64,000 nucleotides of DNA from Bacteroidales bacterium (GCA_017477425.1 JAFUVT010000002.1:62001-126000), one strand, 5' to 3'; positions 33,670 to 43,024 are shown, numbered from the stretch's first letter. A program made the numbers and translations. The notes: generated from the letters alone by a model not told the origin.

Positions 33670-34982
33670 GAAACATCATAACTCTCTGGATGGGTCATGA
33701 TCAAATACAAGGCATCATCACGCATCACCTCATCCAAGGTCTTTCTTTTCTTTTCAGCTTTTTCTTTCAGGCTTTGAAACCAAACGCTATCGGCTTCCAT
33801 TTTGAGTAGGATGTCTTCCACGATTTCGGGAGAGGGATTAAACAAGGCTTTATCCATGTGTGAGACAAAACCCATATCGAAATTGTAAAGATGATTGGCG
33901 GTAACGATAATCATCACAACATCAGCATTTTCAACTTCTTTCTCCACGTTCAACTCGTTGACTTTTTTGTGGCAGGAATCGTAATATACCGAGCTATAAT
34001 AATACCAAAACGGATGGCTGCAGAAAATGCTATCCATCGGCATCACATAACTTAGATTCCAGAAAAAAGAGTCGCCAATCGAAATAAGTTTTGGCCGCTG
34101 GACCATAGTGTCGGCAACAACTTTCACATCGGCATAATAATGCTGGTTTGGCTTAATGGGAAACAACAAGTTCAAAGTCTTTTCGAGGTCATCATCAGGT
34201 TTGACCGCCTTGCCTGGATACATCGGCCCTATTTGGATGTTAAGTAAGTTTTCTCTTGTCAGCCACTCCAAATATCGTATCAATGTGTCAGAGGCATGCA
34301 TAGCTGCGACATTAGACCAATGCATTCCCGTTTTTGGGAAAACTGGATAGCTTATCGTGTCCTTCATTTGTTTGAACCACGCATTCAGATCAAGGAAATT
34401 AATGCCTTTGTCGACAAAAGCCTTGGGGATATATTCCACCGCCCGAATACCGTCACCCATCACATAGTTGCCGTTTTCGGGCAAATGCTCAGGACAAATG
34501 ATATCCTTCGATGGACAAATCAGCACGAACAATTTGGTATTGCATTTGTCAAGCTCCTGTTGCACGCGCTTCAACCTTGCAACTGAACGATCAAATATTT
34601 TGACCAAGGTCTCATTGTCGTCTGCGTGTAAATAAGCTTCTTGCCTATAATGGTCGTAAACCGAACGCTTCCCATAAAGCCATTTATCTTTACCAATGAC
34701 GACATCGGCAGAATAAGTCTTGCGAAAAAACCACAAATACTGGTTATAGATACGAATTACTAGCTCGTGAAAACCGAATCTCTCCGAAACATACTTTTCC
34801 AACTGACTCTGAAAAGTCACGTTCTTATAGTTCTCAAGGGTCAATTTAGGAGCATCCGTGGCCTCCAAAACGCCATTCAACTTCTTCACGCTCAACGGAT
34901 GGAACAATTGCTGAACGATGGGCAACAAGAGCAAAGCCATCAGGATGGCACAAAGTACAATATATATCCTATTGCTTTTCAC
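33654..34982 (-). CDS. DHHW (AlgJ/AlgX-like) O-acetyltransferase family protein 3
   Basis: The 442-residue product has an N-terminal anchor (YIVLCAILMALLLLPIV) and an SGNH/AlgX-like domain: GKDKWLYG, LICPSKDIICPEHLP, PKTGMHWS (about 218-222) and SIGDSFFW (Ser about 303). As in DHHW 1, the Asp of the DxHW motif is replaced by Gly, while His and Ser remain. It lacks the long helical tail of the other two. It is the last gene of a minus-strand unit with the GH16-like and CotH genes and converges on MBOAT 2. Confidence 0.8.
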   Translation of the reverse strand: MKSNRIYIVLCAILMALLLLPIVQQLFHPLSVKKLNGVLEATDAPKLTLENYKNVTFQSQLEKYVSERFGFHELVIRIYNQYLWFFRKTYSADVVIGKDKWLYGKRSVYDHYRQEAYLHADDNETLVKIFDRSVARLKRVQQELDKCNTKLFVLICPSKDIICPEHLPENGNYVMGDGIRAVEYIPKAFVDKGINFLDLNAWFKQMKDTISYPVFPKTGMHWSNVAAMHASDTLIRYLEWLTRENLLNIQIGPMYPGKAVKPDDDLEKTLNLLFPIKPNQHYYADVKVVADTMVQRPKLISIGDSFFWNLSYVMPMDSIFCSHPFWYYYSSVYYDSCHKKVNELNVEKEVENADVVMIIVTANHLYNFDMGFVSHMDKALFNPSPEIVEDILLKMEADSVWFQSLKEKAEKKRKTLDEVMRDDALYLIMTHPESYDVSQNLK

Positions 34983-35006
34983 TTCGGGAATTTCTCATGG
35001 GTTTTG

Positions 35007-36980
35007 CTATTCCACCACGATTTCGTAAACTCTTCCTTCGATATCGCTTTTATTATAAGGTATCAACCCCTGCTCCCAAACGATGGGCGGCCACCATTCG
35101 CTGTAGTGGTATTCCTGCGTGACGATGGCCTTCATCTGATTGTTAGGAATCGAAGTGAACTCGTCGTTCATGTAGCCCATCACCCGCATTTTATCAGGGC
35201 TAGGGCCGAGGCGCCAAATGATCTCGGTGGGACGCCACTCGATTTCATAGTAATACCACTGCTCTTTGAACTCCTTGTTACTCATAGGGACACGCTCGGT
35301 GAGGGCCTTATAGAGGCGGTCCCAGCGCAGCGTCTCAACCTTATGTTCCTTGCCGTAAGGGATGCTGTCGATGCCCCATGAGAAGTATTTGGGAGAGGGC
35401 ACGGCGAGGTCCCAGTTGGTGCAGCAGTACATCACGTCGTCATTCAAGGTCTCGTCCTCCTCCACCTTGATGCTGTCGGCACGATGACCATAGTAGTTCT
35501 TGGGCCAGAAACGCGATGCCTTCACAATTTCGATATCAATTTCGGAATAATGATAATCTGCATAACGCACAGGGTCCTTCGAACTATCGTTTTTCTCGGC
35601 ATATCCGCCACCAGCCTCATCGTGACGGCGATTGTTCCAAGCATGGTTATCGCTGTAGATCAACCAAAAAGCATAGGTCAAGCCATTCCAAATGTTCTCG
35701 TCGTTGAGCATCACGGGAAACTTGATCTTGCCACGGAACTTGCCGTAGGTGAAGCCCACGCGGGTGCGGATGCCCGTCGATTCCTTGTGCAGGTTGTTCG
35801 GGTCGTCGTTGCCCGGATTAATGAGGCTGATATAGCTGCCGTCATCAGCTAAGCGCACCGTTCGACAAGGCGTCTCGCTCGTCACGGGCCAGTTCATCTG
35901 CAACTCGGTACTGTCGAAGCGGTTGCGGTTGGCCTCGTAGTCGGCACGGGTATAGGGATGGTCGCCCACCACATCCTGGATAACTGGGATATTGCGCAAG
36001 GTGTATTGCCGACTCACCGAGCTGAAAAACTGCTCGTAAAGCGCTGAACGATAGAGCGAATCGTCGTTACCGCAGTTACAGCTTGTCGTGTCAATCTGAT
36101 AGCCCACCTTACTCACCTTCGACTCGTCGACGAACACACCTTTATCAACGGCAATGACCGCCCGTGTTTTCAGCTTGCGCTTCGATTTGATGACCTTGAT
36201 GTGCTTCGACTTATGCTGCTCATACCAGCCGTAAGGGTTCACAAACTGGCCGTTTTCGTCCGTCTGCCCGATAAACTGCACGTTTTCAGGGATTTCACTT
36301 AAGCCTACCTCGTCGCAAAGCACCAACAGAAAGCTGTACTCGCCCACACGCGGGTTACGTTTCCAACGGTGGTTCACCTCGCCTTCATTCTTTTTGGCAT
36401 CAATCACCCAAAGCGCATCTTTGTATAGCTGCTCTTCGGTACTGCAGTCGTTTCTTGCAGCCTTTTCGACGATGGAATTGTACCAAGCCTCCTGGTTTCT
36501 GATGGATTCCATCACTTTGCGGATATGCTCCTGGCTAATGCTGTTCTCCGAAAGGTCGTCACCATAATATTTCCGCTCGTCGCGCGGGTTGCCCACGATG
36601 CGGAAGGCATCCTTCGTGCGATGGTGCTCGATGGGCTTGAAGCCAATTGAAACGTCCTCCCAACTTCCATAGAAGTTTTCACAAGCCAGAGGCAAGGTGT
36701 CAGCAAACTTGTAACTTTCGTTCTGGTAGTAAATCTTATAGTATTTGTACTTTTTCGACAAAGTGAAAAAACGGAAATCAAACATTCCCGAGCCCTCTTT
36801 GGTCTGCGCAACCGAAGGCAGAGTAATGCCGTCAAGCACAGCGTTATCCATGTCCATGTCTAAGGTGACAGTCTTGTTGCGCCCGAAGTTCGACATCGGA
36901 CGGAAACAATTGGTTTTCAGCAAGGGGAATCCCAAGAGAAGAGCCAATAGCCAAAAGTATTTTCTGTTGTTCTTTTTCAT
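35007..36980 (-). CDS. GH16-like (laminarinase/concanavalin-fold) exported protein
   Basis: The 657-residue product starts at 36980, chosen because it gives a membrane/signal segment (YFWLLALLLGFPLL). The C-terminal third contains the GH16 active-site pattern EIDIE (about residue 477) preceded by a jelly-roll opening (GKFRGKIKFPVM ... YAFWLIYSD) and followed by a WYYYEIEWRPTEIIW strand. GH16 enzymes cut beta-glucans and related polymers. The first 370 residues are unlike GH16 and contain repeated Lys/Asn-rich strands that I do not recognise; they may be carbohydrate-binding. The gene lies 16 bp after cotH and 24 bp before DHHW 3, so it likely acts on the same surface polymer. Substrate and activity are not proven. 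Confidence 0.6.
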   Translation of the reverse strand: MKKNNRKYFWLLALLLGFPLLKTNCFRPMSNFGRNKTVTLDMDMDNAVLDGITLPSVAQTKEGSGMFDFRFFTLSKKYKYYKIYYQNESYKFADTLPLACENFYGSWEDVSIGFKPIEHHRTKDAFRIVGNPRDERKYYGDDLSENSISQEHIRKVMESIRNQEAWYNSIVEKAARNDCSTEEQLYKDALWVIDAKKNEGEVNHRWKRNPRVGEYSFLLVLCDEVGLSEIPENVQFIGQTDENGQFVNPYGWYEQHKSKHIKVIKSKRKLKTRAVIAVDKGVFVDESKVSKVGYQIDTTSCNCGNDDSLYRSALYEQFFSSVSRQYTLRNIPVIQDVVGDHPYTRADYEANRNRFDSTELQMNWPVTSETPCRTVRLADDGSYISLINPGNDDPNNLHKESTGIRTRVGFTYGKFRGKIKFPVMLNDENIWNGLTYAFWLIYSDNHAWNNRRHDEAGGGYAEKNDSSKDPVRYADYHYSEIDIEIVKASRFWPKNYYGHRADSIKVEEDETLNDDVMYCCTNWDLAVPSPKYFSWGIDSIPYGKEHKVETLRWDRLYKALTERVPMSNKEFKEQWYYYEIEWRPTEIIWRLGPSPDKMRVMGYMNDEFTSIPNNQMKAIVTQEYHYSEWWPPIVWEQGLIPYNKSDIEGRVYEIVVE

Positions 36981-36996
36981 GTCGCGATTCTGTTGA

Positions 36997-38799
36997 TTAA
37001 TACCACATGACTTTTGCGCAATAGTTGCCAATTCGCACGAGATACAAGCCCGCTGGCAAGTTGGAACCGATGATAACGGCGTTTTCTCCTGTAGCCAGCA
37101 CGCAAGCCTGCGAATACACGCACTTCCCATTCAAGTCGAAAACACGGAGTGTTCCGCTGCCGAAGTTTTCTGACCCGATTTGCAGTAAAACGGTGTCGTC
37201 CTGATGGTACCATTTCATGCCCGTGACTGCGAGTTGCTGCAGTGAAAGGAAATTATGCTTTGGTCGTTCTTTCAGGAAGCCACGGGTCATACCCAAATGA
37301 GCACTCTTCCAAACTTCGTATTTTGCAGGATAAAAATCCTCTGGAGGATCAAAACGATCAAACTGTCGATGGGCTTCGGCATCAAGTAGTTGATTAATAG
37401 TATCGAAAATGGACTGGGTATTCCGATAAGAGAAAAACGTGACAATCAATTGGTTGAATCGATCGACAAACTGTTTTTGGAACTGAGGACTCTCGAGGAA
37501 CTTGCGAAAAAAGAAAGATGCAACCTTAAAATTTTCATCGTCGTATTTAGTGGCATTGGCCATCACGTCAAATTGAAGATTTTCCAATGACGAATCTCCA
37601 TCAAAGAACAGCCAACGGAACTTACCATCTCCCGCCTGCCAAAATCGCACATTATTGTTTGGCCAGTCAAAGTTGGCCACAAACAATTCCAACAAATAGT
37701 AGTTGATGAAGTTGTCGATGTCTATTTTTGTGGCAATAAAGGCATATTGGTCAGGATCTCGGAGGTCGGCCTTACTAGTCCAATCCTGTAAAGCTTGGTA
37801 ATTCTCAGGGCTGCCATGTTTCACTTTTCCCCACCAACCCCATTGCAGGTTTACCTCACGGGAATCAATGCCATAGTGGTCTTCCACATAGTGTTCATCA
37901 GGCTTCTCTTTCACATAATAAATACCCCAATACTCACCGTTGAGAAACAGCACCGAGGGACGGTCGGCCATGAAATCGAGGCCCAACTGTTGGGCGAGGC
38001 GATTGCAGATATAGTCTTCACAACCTCCATTGCTACTCAAAAACGGCCTCAAGACCAAGTTCTTGAACCTTGTTTCGCTCAGGTTAGGGAAAAAGGCGTG
38101 CTCGAAACGCTGCTTTCCGTATTTCTTCCTCGCCATGACTTTCATAGTTTTTTGCTGGAAACGTCGACCGTTTCCTCCGTGAGTACGCACGCCGCATTGC
38201 TGGTTGACGCCCGTGTTGTCGAATTCATAGAACTCGAAATTGGCCCAACGCTCCCATTCATTGCCTCGCTGGTAATAGTTACCTGTCCATCGTGGATTCT
38301 CAGGGTCAAAGTTTGCACCCCCGACAAAAATACCATAATCAAAGTTGAACAAATCCACCGAATCAACACAGAGCGAAACAACAGGCAAACCATGCGAATC
38401 AAAGCCTAAAGCTTTGACAAAATAACTGTTGGTATAGGTCTCGCTGGCATACTCGTCGTTCTCGTCGAACACAGTGGCGCGGATGACAATGCAATGGTCA
38501 ACAGCGTCAACCATCCTAAACTGGTCTTCAGGACAATTGAGCAGCGTGTAGATATTAGACTTCGAGTACATCCGCTCATCGAGTATCAATGGCCCTGTGT
38601 AGAGCTGAGAATGCGCAGTTGGATCACCCCCGTTGATGGTATAGCGGATGTGGTTGTTGGGATTGTTGCAATGCATTTCCAACGAGAACACGTCATCGTA
38701 GAAACCTCCCGAAGCGGAAAAGATGAGAGTGTCGTATTGCGCCCAACCCAAAAGCGGAAACACAAGAAAGCCCAATAAAAACGTCCAATATGTCCTCAT
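36997..38799 (-). CDS. CotH kinase-like secreted protein with T9SS sorting tail
   Basis: The 600-residue product has a signal peptide ending in LLGWAQ, a chitobiase-like Ig segment (HIRYTINGGDPTAHSQLY, about 50-68), and a CotH domain (about 130-490) with the usual phrases: GLPVVSLCVD, GVRTHGGNGR, FKNLVLRP, GEYWGIYYVKEKPDEHYV, INYYLLELFVANFDWPNNN and RWLFFDGDSSLEN (putative metal site). The last 80 residues form a T9SS type A tail (GTLRVFDLNGKCVYSQ ... NLPAGLYLVRI). CotH proteins are atypical kinases that phosphorylate surface proteins in Bacillus. It is the first gene of the unit CotH, GH16-like, DHHW 3. Confidence 0.85.
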   Translation of the reverse strand: MRTYWTFLLGFLVFPLLGWAQYDTLIFSASGGFYDDVFSLEMHCNNPNNHIRYTINGGDPTAHSQLYTGPLILDERMYSKSNIYTLLNCPEDQFRMVDAVDHCIVIRATVFDENDEYASETYTNSYFVKALGFDSHGLPVVSLCVDSVDLFNFDYGIFVGGANFDPENPRWTGNYYQRGNEWERWANFEFYEFDNTGVNQQCGVRTHGGNGRRFQQKTMKVMARKKYGKQRFEHAFFPNLSETRFKNLVLRPFLSSNGGCEDYICNRLAQQLGLDFMADRPSVLFLNGEYWGIYYVKEKPDEHYVEDHYGIDSREVNLQWGWWGKVKHGSPENYQALQDWTSKADLRDPDQYAFIATKIDIDNFINYYLLELFVANFDWPNNNVRFWQAGDGKFRWLFFDGDSSLENLQFDVMANATKYDDENFKVASFFFRKFLESPQFQKQFVDRFNQLIVTFFSYRNTQSIFDTINQLLDAEAHRQFDRFDPPEDFYPAKYEVWKSAHLGMTRGFLKERPKHNFLSLQQLAVTGMKWYHQDDTVLLQIGSENFGSGTLRVFDLNGKCVYSQACVLATGENAVIIGSNLPAGLYLVRIGNYCAKVMWY

Positions 38800-38818
38800 T
38801 CGTCAGAATAATTTTCGG

Positions 38819-38826
38819 CAAAAATA
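38819..38826 (-). promoter_or_regulatory. -7 box (TATTTTTG) for the CotH/GH16/DHHW unit
   Basis: On the minus strand this is TATTTTTG, 19 bp before the cotH start codon. It lies right after the terminator hairpin of the S46 peptidase gene. Confidence 0.6.
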
Positions 38827-38830
38827 GACA

Positions 38831-38867
38831 AAAAAACAACCGCCTGCATGACAAGCGGTTGTTTTTT
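38831..38867 (-). terminator. Rho-independent terminator after the S46 peptidase gene
   Basis: The 13-bp arms AAAAAACAACCGC and GCGGTTGTTTTTT are perfect with an 11-nt loop. The element has A and T tracts on both sides, so it could work in both directions. Confidence 0.85.
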
Positions 38868-38870
38868 GTC

Positions 38871-38896
38871 GTAGAGACGCATTCAATGCGTTCTAC
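38871..38896. repeat. Degenerate GTAGAGACG palindrome
   Basis: GTAGAGACGCATT pairs with AATGCGTTCTAC; one base is missing in the right arm. It lies between the terminator and the stop codon of the S46 peptidase gene (minus strand). Confidence 0.7.
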
Positions 38897-38903
38897 TACA
38901 GGA

Positions 38904-41117
38904 TTAAATCTTTTCCTCTTCCACGCGCAGCGGCTTGGGTTCGCCCTTGCGGATGTCGAGCTCGTCGATGATGTTGGTGGCGCCAGCGTACTTGTCGATG
39001 ACAAAGAGCACATAGCGGATGTCGACGTTGATGGTGCGCTGCAGGCGAGGCTCAAAGTTGACGTCGCCGCTCATGGCTTCCCAGTTGCCGTCGAAGGCGA
39101 GGCCGAGCAGTTCGCCCTTGCCATTCATGATGGGGCTACCGGAGTTGCCGCCCGTGATGTCGTTGGTCGACAGGAAGCACACGATGAGTTCGCCGTTGTC
39201 GTCGGCATAGGCACCGAAGTCCTTCTTCTCAATGAGGTCGATGAGGCGCTTGGGAGCGTCAAACTCGTAGTCGCCAGGCACGTATTTCTCAAGGATACCG
39301 TTGGCGGTGCAAACGAAATCGTAGTGCACGGCATCGGCGGGCATGTAGTCTTGCACCGAGCCATAACTCATACGCATCGTCGAGTTGGCATCGGGATAGA
39401 GGCTCTTGCCAGGTTGGGTGGCGGCGTAGTACTCACGCAGGCCTTTCACGAAGACGTGGTCGTTCTCGCTGACGGCTTGCATGGCTTCGCGATAACCACC
39501 CATGGCACCCATGATGACTTCCATCATCGAGGTGTTCATGATGTAGGCATAGTCCTTGCCAATCTGTTTCGGGTTGGGTTTGGCCAAGAAAGCCTTGATG
39601 CTCTCGGGCGTGGCGAAGATGGACTTGGTGTAGACCTCATCGGCAAAAGCGTCGATGTCGCCCTTGAACTTCTTGTCGATAATCGAGTAGATTTCAGGCA
39701 GTTCGTCGGCCTTGAAGGCGTTCTTGTAGGTCTTCAGCATCTCGGCGAAGGTCTTCTTCTCCACTTGCGGGTCGGTCTCGGCAAAGAGGCCATCAACGTC
39801 CATAGCTTGGAGCATCATCAGCGACATTTCCTGGGCATCCTTGTCCTTGTCGAGATAGGCTTGATAGTAGGAACCGAACTGGGCAGCGATGCCAGCGGGA
39901 CCGGCTTGGGCCACGAAGTTGGGATAATATACGTACTTGGCCACTTCGCCCAAGGTCTTGTAGGCTTGCTTCAGGTTGGGCAGGGCTTGCTTGTATTCGG
40001 TCTTGTTGTTCTTGTTCACCCAGTTGGTGAAGTCCTTCTCCAAGGCCACCTTGGTCTCGCTCACCTTGTTCTTGCGGAGCATGGTGATTTGGCCGATGAA
40101 GTTCTTCCAGGTGTTGGCCAGGCCAGCGTGGTTGTCGGCATACATCAAGTTGATGTGCTCGTCGGCCTTCATGTATTCTTCCATCACTTCGAGTTGGGTA
40201 CCAAAGATGTCGACGATGGTGGGATAGAAGGTGTCCACGTTGTAGTCGATGCCGTAGCTCGACATGTAGCGCTCGGTGCTGCCAGGGAAGCCCCAGATCA
40301 TGGTGAAGTCGTCCTTCTCCACGCCATCAAGGCTGATGGGCAGGTGGTGCTTGGGCGTCAGCGGCACGTTGTCCTTACTGTAGGCAGCGGGTTGACCGTC
40401 CTTACCGGCATAGACGCGGAAAATCGAGAAGTCGCCAGTGTGGCGGGGCCACATCCAGTTGTCGGTGTCGCCGCCGAACTTGCCAATCGAAGAGTTGGCC
40501 ACGCCCACGAGACGCACGTCGGTATAAACCTGATAGACGAACATGTAGTACTCGTTGCCCTCAAAGAAACCTTTGATGACAGGGTTGTACTTGCCGTCTT
40601 CCGAGGCAGCCGTCTCCATCTCCTTGATTTTCTTGCGGATGGCAGCCTGCTGGTCCTGATAGTCCATGTCGTCGGTGACCACACCGAGGATGTCCTTGGT
40701 GACGTCTTCCATGCGGACGAGGAAGCTGGCCGTCATGTCGGGAGCGGGCAGTTCTTCGCCGTAGTTCTTGGCCCAGAAGCCGTCGCGGAGGTAGTCGTGC
40801 TCATCGGAGCTGAGCTTTTGCACGGCACTGTAGCCGCAGTGGTGGTTGGTGAACAGCAAGCCGTGCTCGCTGACGATTTCACCGGTGCAGAAGAAGCCAC
40901 GCGGCATGGCATCGCTGCCAAGACCCACGATGGCATCCTTCAAGCTGCTGTGGTTGATGCTGTAAAGCTCCTCAGGGGTCAGTTGCAGCCCCATCTTCTG
41001 CATGTCAACATAGTTCAGGCGCTCGACGAACATCGGGAGCCACATGCCTTCATCGGCATACACGCGACCCACCGAAACCATGATGGCCATCGCGATGATT
41101 CCTAATACTTTTTTCAT
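38904..41117 (-). CDS. S46 family dipeptidyl-peptidase (DPP7/DPP11 type)
   Basis: This 737-residue exported serine peptidase removes dipeptides from peptide N-termini in the periplasm. It has a signal peptide (GIIAMAIMVSVGRVYA) and the trypsin-like catalytic motifs of S46: LLFTNHHCGY (His about 93) and GGNSGSP (Ser659). The residue 18 positions after the catalytic Ser is Gly (AFDGN), the state reported for P. gingivalis DPP7 (hydrophobic P1) rather than the Arg of DPP11 (acidic P1), so DPP7-like specificity is inferred. The length matches the family (about 710-720). Such enzymes support growth on peptides in asaccharolytic Bacteroidales. Confidence 0.92.
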   Translation of the reverse strand: MKKVLGIIAMAIMVSVGRVYADEGMWLPMFVERLNYVDMQKMGLQLTPEELYSINHSSLKDAIVGLGSDAMPRGFFCTGEIVSEHGLLFTNHHCGYSAVQKLSSDEHDYLRDGFWAKNYGEELPAPDMTASFLVRMEDVTKDILGVVTDDMDYQDQQAAIRKKIKEMETAASEDGKYNPVIKGFFEGNEYYMFVYQVYTDVRLVGVANSSIGKFGGDTDNWMWPRHTGDFSIFRVYAGKDGQPAAYSKDNVPLTPKHHLPISLDGVEKDDFTMIWGFPGSTERYMSSYGIDYNVDTFYPTIVDIFGTQLEVMEEYMKADEHINLMYADNHAGLANTWKNFIGQITMLRKNKVSETKVALEKDFTNWVNKNNKTEYKQALPNLKQAYKTLGEVAKYVYYPNFVAQAGPAGIAAQFGSYYQAYLDKDKDAQEMSLMMLQAMDVDGLFAETDPQVEKKTFAEMLKTYKNAFKADELPEIYSIIDKKFKGDIDAFADEVYTKSIFATPESIKAFLAKPNPKQIGKDYAYIMNTSMMEVIMGAMGGYREAMQAVSENDHVFVKGLREYYAATQPGKSLYPDANSTMRMSYGSVQDYMPADAVHYDFVCTANGILEKYVPGDYEFDAPKRLIDLIEKKDFGAYADDNGELIVCFLSTNDITGGNSGSPIMNGKGELLGLAFDGNWEAMSGDVNFEPRLQRTINVDIRYVLFVIDKYAGATNIIDELDIRKGEPKPLRVEEEKI

Positions 41118-41152
41118 TGATTATTATTATTTATGATTCCAAATTGAGCGTG

Positions 41153-41160
41153 CAAAGATA
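41153..41160 (-). promoter_or_regulatory. -7 box (TATCTTTG) for the S46 peptidase gene
   Basis: On the minus strand this is TATCTTTG, 35 bp before the start codon at 41117. It is divergent from the box at 41174. Confidence 0.6.
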
Positions 41161-41173
41161 GGAATTTATTCCA

Positions 41174-41181
41174 TATCTTTG
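41174..41181 (+). promoter_or_regulatory. -7 box (TATCTTTG) for the THUMP methyltransferase gene
   Basis: TATCTTTG ends 16 bp before the ATG at 41198. Confidence 0.6.
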
Positions 41182-41197
41182 CCGCAAAATTCTACTG

Positions 41198-42373
41198 ATG
41201 GAAGACAATTACCAATTAATCACCAAAACCGCCGCCGGCCTCGAAGACGTGTTGGCCGCCGAAATCAAGGCCCTTGGGGCAAAAAACGTGCGCTGCATGC
41301 ACCGTGCCGTCATCTGCGAAGGCAACAAGGAACTGATGTACCGCATCAATTACGAGGTGCGCACCGCCCTCAAAGTGCTGAAGCCTTTCAAGAACTTCTT
41401 CGCCAAGAATCCCGACGACCTATATAATAAGGTGAAGGAAATCAACTGGTGCGAACTGCTCCGCACCGACCAGACCTTCTGCGTCGACGCCGTGACGAGC
41501 GGACGCTTCTTCACCCATTCGCAATATGCCGCCTTGACGGTGAAAGACGCCATCGTCGACCAATTCCGCGACGTCTACGGCATCCGACCCAACATCAACA
41601 CGCTCAACCCTGACTTGCGCATCAACCTGCACATCCGCGAGGACAAGGTAACGATTCTTTTCGACAGCTCGGGCGAGTCGTTGCACCATCGTGGCTATCG
41701 CAAGCAAGTCGACAAGGCCCCGATGAACGAGGTGCTGGCCGCAGGCCTCATCCAACTCTCGGGCTGGAAAGCCGATTGCAACTTCCTCGACTGCATGTGC
41801 GGCTCGGGCACGTTGCCCATCGAGGCGGCCATGTACGCGATGAAGATTCCGCCGGGCTACTACCGCAAGCAGTGGGGCTTCATGAAATGGGACGACTACG
41901 ATGCCGAACTCTGGCAACGAATCCGCCAAGAAGCCGACGCCAACATCTGCGATTTCGATTACGAGATTTGGGCCTCCGACCGCTCGCCGAAGGCTGTCGC
42001 CATCGCCGAGGGCAACATCAATTACGCCCACTTGCAGCACGACATCCACCTGATGAAGAAGGATATGCACGACCTCACCCCACCCGAAGGCGGCGGCATC
42101 CTCATCATCAACCCGCCCTACGGTGACCGCCTTGAGGAAGACGACATCGACCAACTCTACGAGGAAATCGGAAGCACGCTGAAGCACAACTTCCAGGGCT
42201 TCCGCTGCTGGCTCATCACCGACGACGCGGTGGCCTTGCGCCATGTCGGCCTGAAGCCTACGGCCAAGATACCCGTATGGAACGGCCCGTTGGAGTGTCG
42301 CTTCGTCAGGTTCGATATTTTTGAAGGATCGTTGAAGGATAAGAAGGCTCGCGAGGCGGAGGGGAACGCTTAA
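41198..42373 (+). CDS. THUMP-domain rRNA (guanine-N2) methyltransferase, RlmL N-terminal-half type
   Basis: The 391-residue product has an N-terminal ferredoxin-like/THUMP RNA-binding region (about 1-160) and a SAM-dependent methyltransferase domain (about 165-380). The SAM-binding loop LDCMCGSGTLPIEAA and catalytic motif IINPPYGDRL (NPPY) identify an N2-guanine methyltransferase of the UPF0020 family, equivalent to the first half of E. coli RlmL (target G2445 of 23S rRNA). The second, RlmK half of the E. coli fusion is absent, as is usual in Bacteroidota. It ends with a 4-bp overlap with the convergent pth gene. Confidence 0.88.
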   Translation: MEDNYQLITKTAAGLEDVLAAEIKALGAKNVRCMHRAVICEGNKELMYRINYEVRTALKVLKPFKNFFAKNPDDLYNKVKEINWCELLRTDQTFCVDAVTSGRFFTHSQYAALTVKDAIVDQFRDVYGIRPNINTLNPDLRINLHIREDKVTILFDSSGESLHHRGYRKQVDKAPMNEVLAAGLIQLSGWKADCNFLDCMCGSGTLPIEAAMYAMKIPPGYYRKQWGFMKWDDYDAELWQRIRQEADANICDFDYEIWASDRSPKAVAIAEGNINYAHLQHDIHLMKKDMHDLTPPEGGGILIINPPYGDRLEEDDIDQLYEEIGSTLKHNFQGFRCWLITDDAVALRHVGLKPTAKIPVWNGPLECRFVRFDIFEGSLKDKKAREAEGNA

Positions 42374-42933
42374 CGTTTGTTATACTGATTCATTGTCCGG
42401 TCGACACCTTGCGTGACAAAACTCTTGATGATTTCGACGGCCACATCAACTTTTTCGTCGACGATAGGTTCCTCGGAGGCTTTCCATTGGCCGAGGACGA
42501 AATCAATTTGTCGGCCACGCGGATAGTCGTCGCCAAGCCCGAAACGCAGCCGGCTGAACACGTTGGTACCCAATTTCTCGATGATGTCGGTCAAGCCGTT
42601 ATGACCGCCGTCGGCACCCTGTTTGCGTAGGCGCAACGTTCCGAAAGGCAAGGCGATGTCATCATTGACCACCAATAGATTCTCAATGGGAATCTTTTCC
42701 TGTTGCAGCCAATATTTCACGGCCTTGCCACTGAGGTTCATATAGGTTGTCGGCTTGATGACCAGCAGGGTTTTGCCTTTGTATTTCAGTTCTGCGGTTT
42801 GGGCAAGACGGTTGGTGGTGAAAGTCCCTTCCAGGTCTTTCGCCAAGCGGTCGGCAATCTTGAAACCGATGTTGTGGCGCGTGTTGTCATATTCGGCGCC
42901 GATGTTTCCCAAGCAGGCAATCAGGTATTTCAT
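42370..42933 (-). CDS. pth: Peptidyl-tRNA hydrolase
   Basis: This 187-residue enzyme recycles tRNA from abortive peptidyl-tRNA. The start at 42933 (MKYLIACLGNIG) is chosen from the family's conserved N-terminus; an in-frame ATG upstream would add about 20 residues of amphipathic sequence with no family counterpart. The active-site residues are visible: Asn in LGNIG, His in TRHNIGF, Asn in TYMNLSG, Asp in DDIALPFG and Asn in GGHNGL. It lies downstream of rplY (with a terminator between), a common association. Confidence 0.92.
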   Translation of the reverse strand: MKYLIACLGNIGAEYDNTRHNIGFKIADRLAKDLEGTFTTNRLAQTAELKYKGKTLLVIKPTTYMNLSGKAVKYWLQQEKIPIENLLVVNDDIALPFGTLRLRKQGADGGHNGLTDIIEKLGTNVFSRLRFGLGDDYPRGRQIDFVLGQWKASEEPIVDEKVDVAVEIIKSFVTQGVDRTMNQYNKR

Positions 42934-43024
42934 TTCGTCGGGTTCTTTATTCTCTCCACTGCGGAAAATCCGTGCAAAAATACGACTAATTAATGACATC
43001 TTGAACAACTGATAGCTTCCAACT

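Noticed and set aside
36981-37130. Upstream extension of the GH16-like gene into cotH
   Set aside because: It overlaps the conserved T9SS tail of CotH; the start at 36980 gives a proper signal segment.
38790-41105. A 771-codon open frame on the plus strand opposite the S46 peptidase gene
   Set aside because: It is the antisense image of a well-conserved gene with catalytic motifs; the translation is Val/His/Gly-rich without recognisable domains.
42934-43008. A 25-residue N-terminal extension of Pth
   Set aside because: It is not family-like; MKYLIACLGNIG is the conserved beginning.
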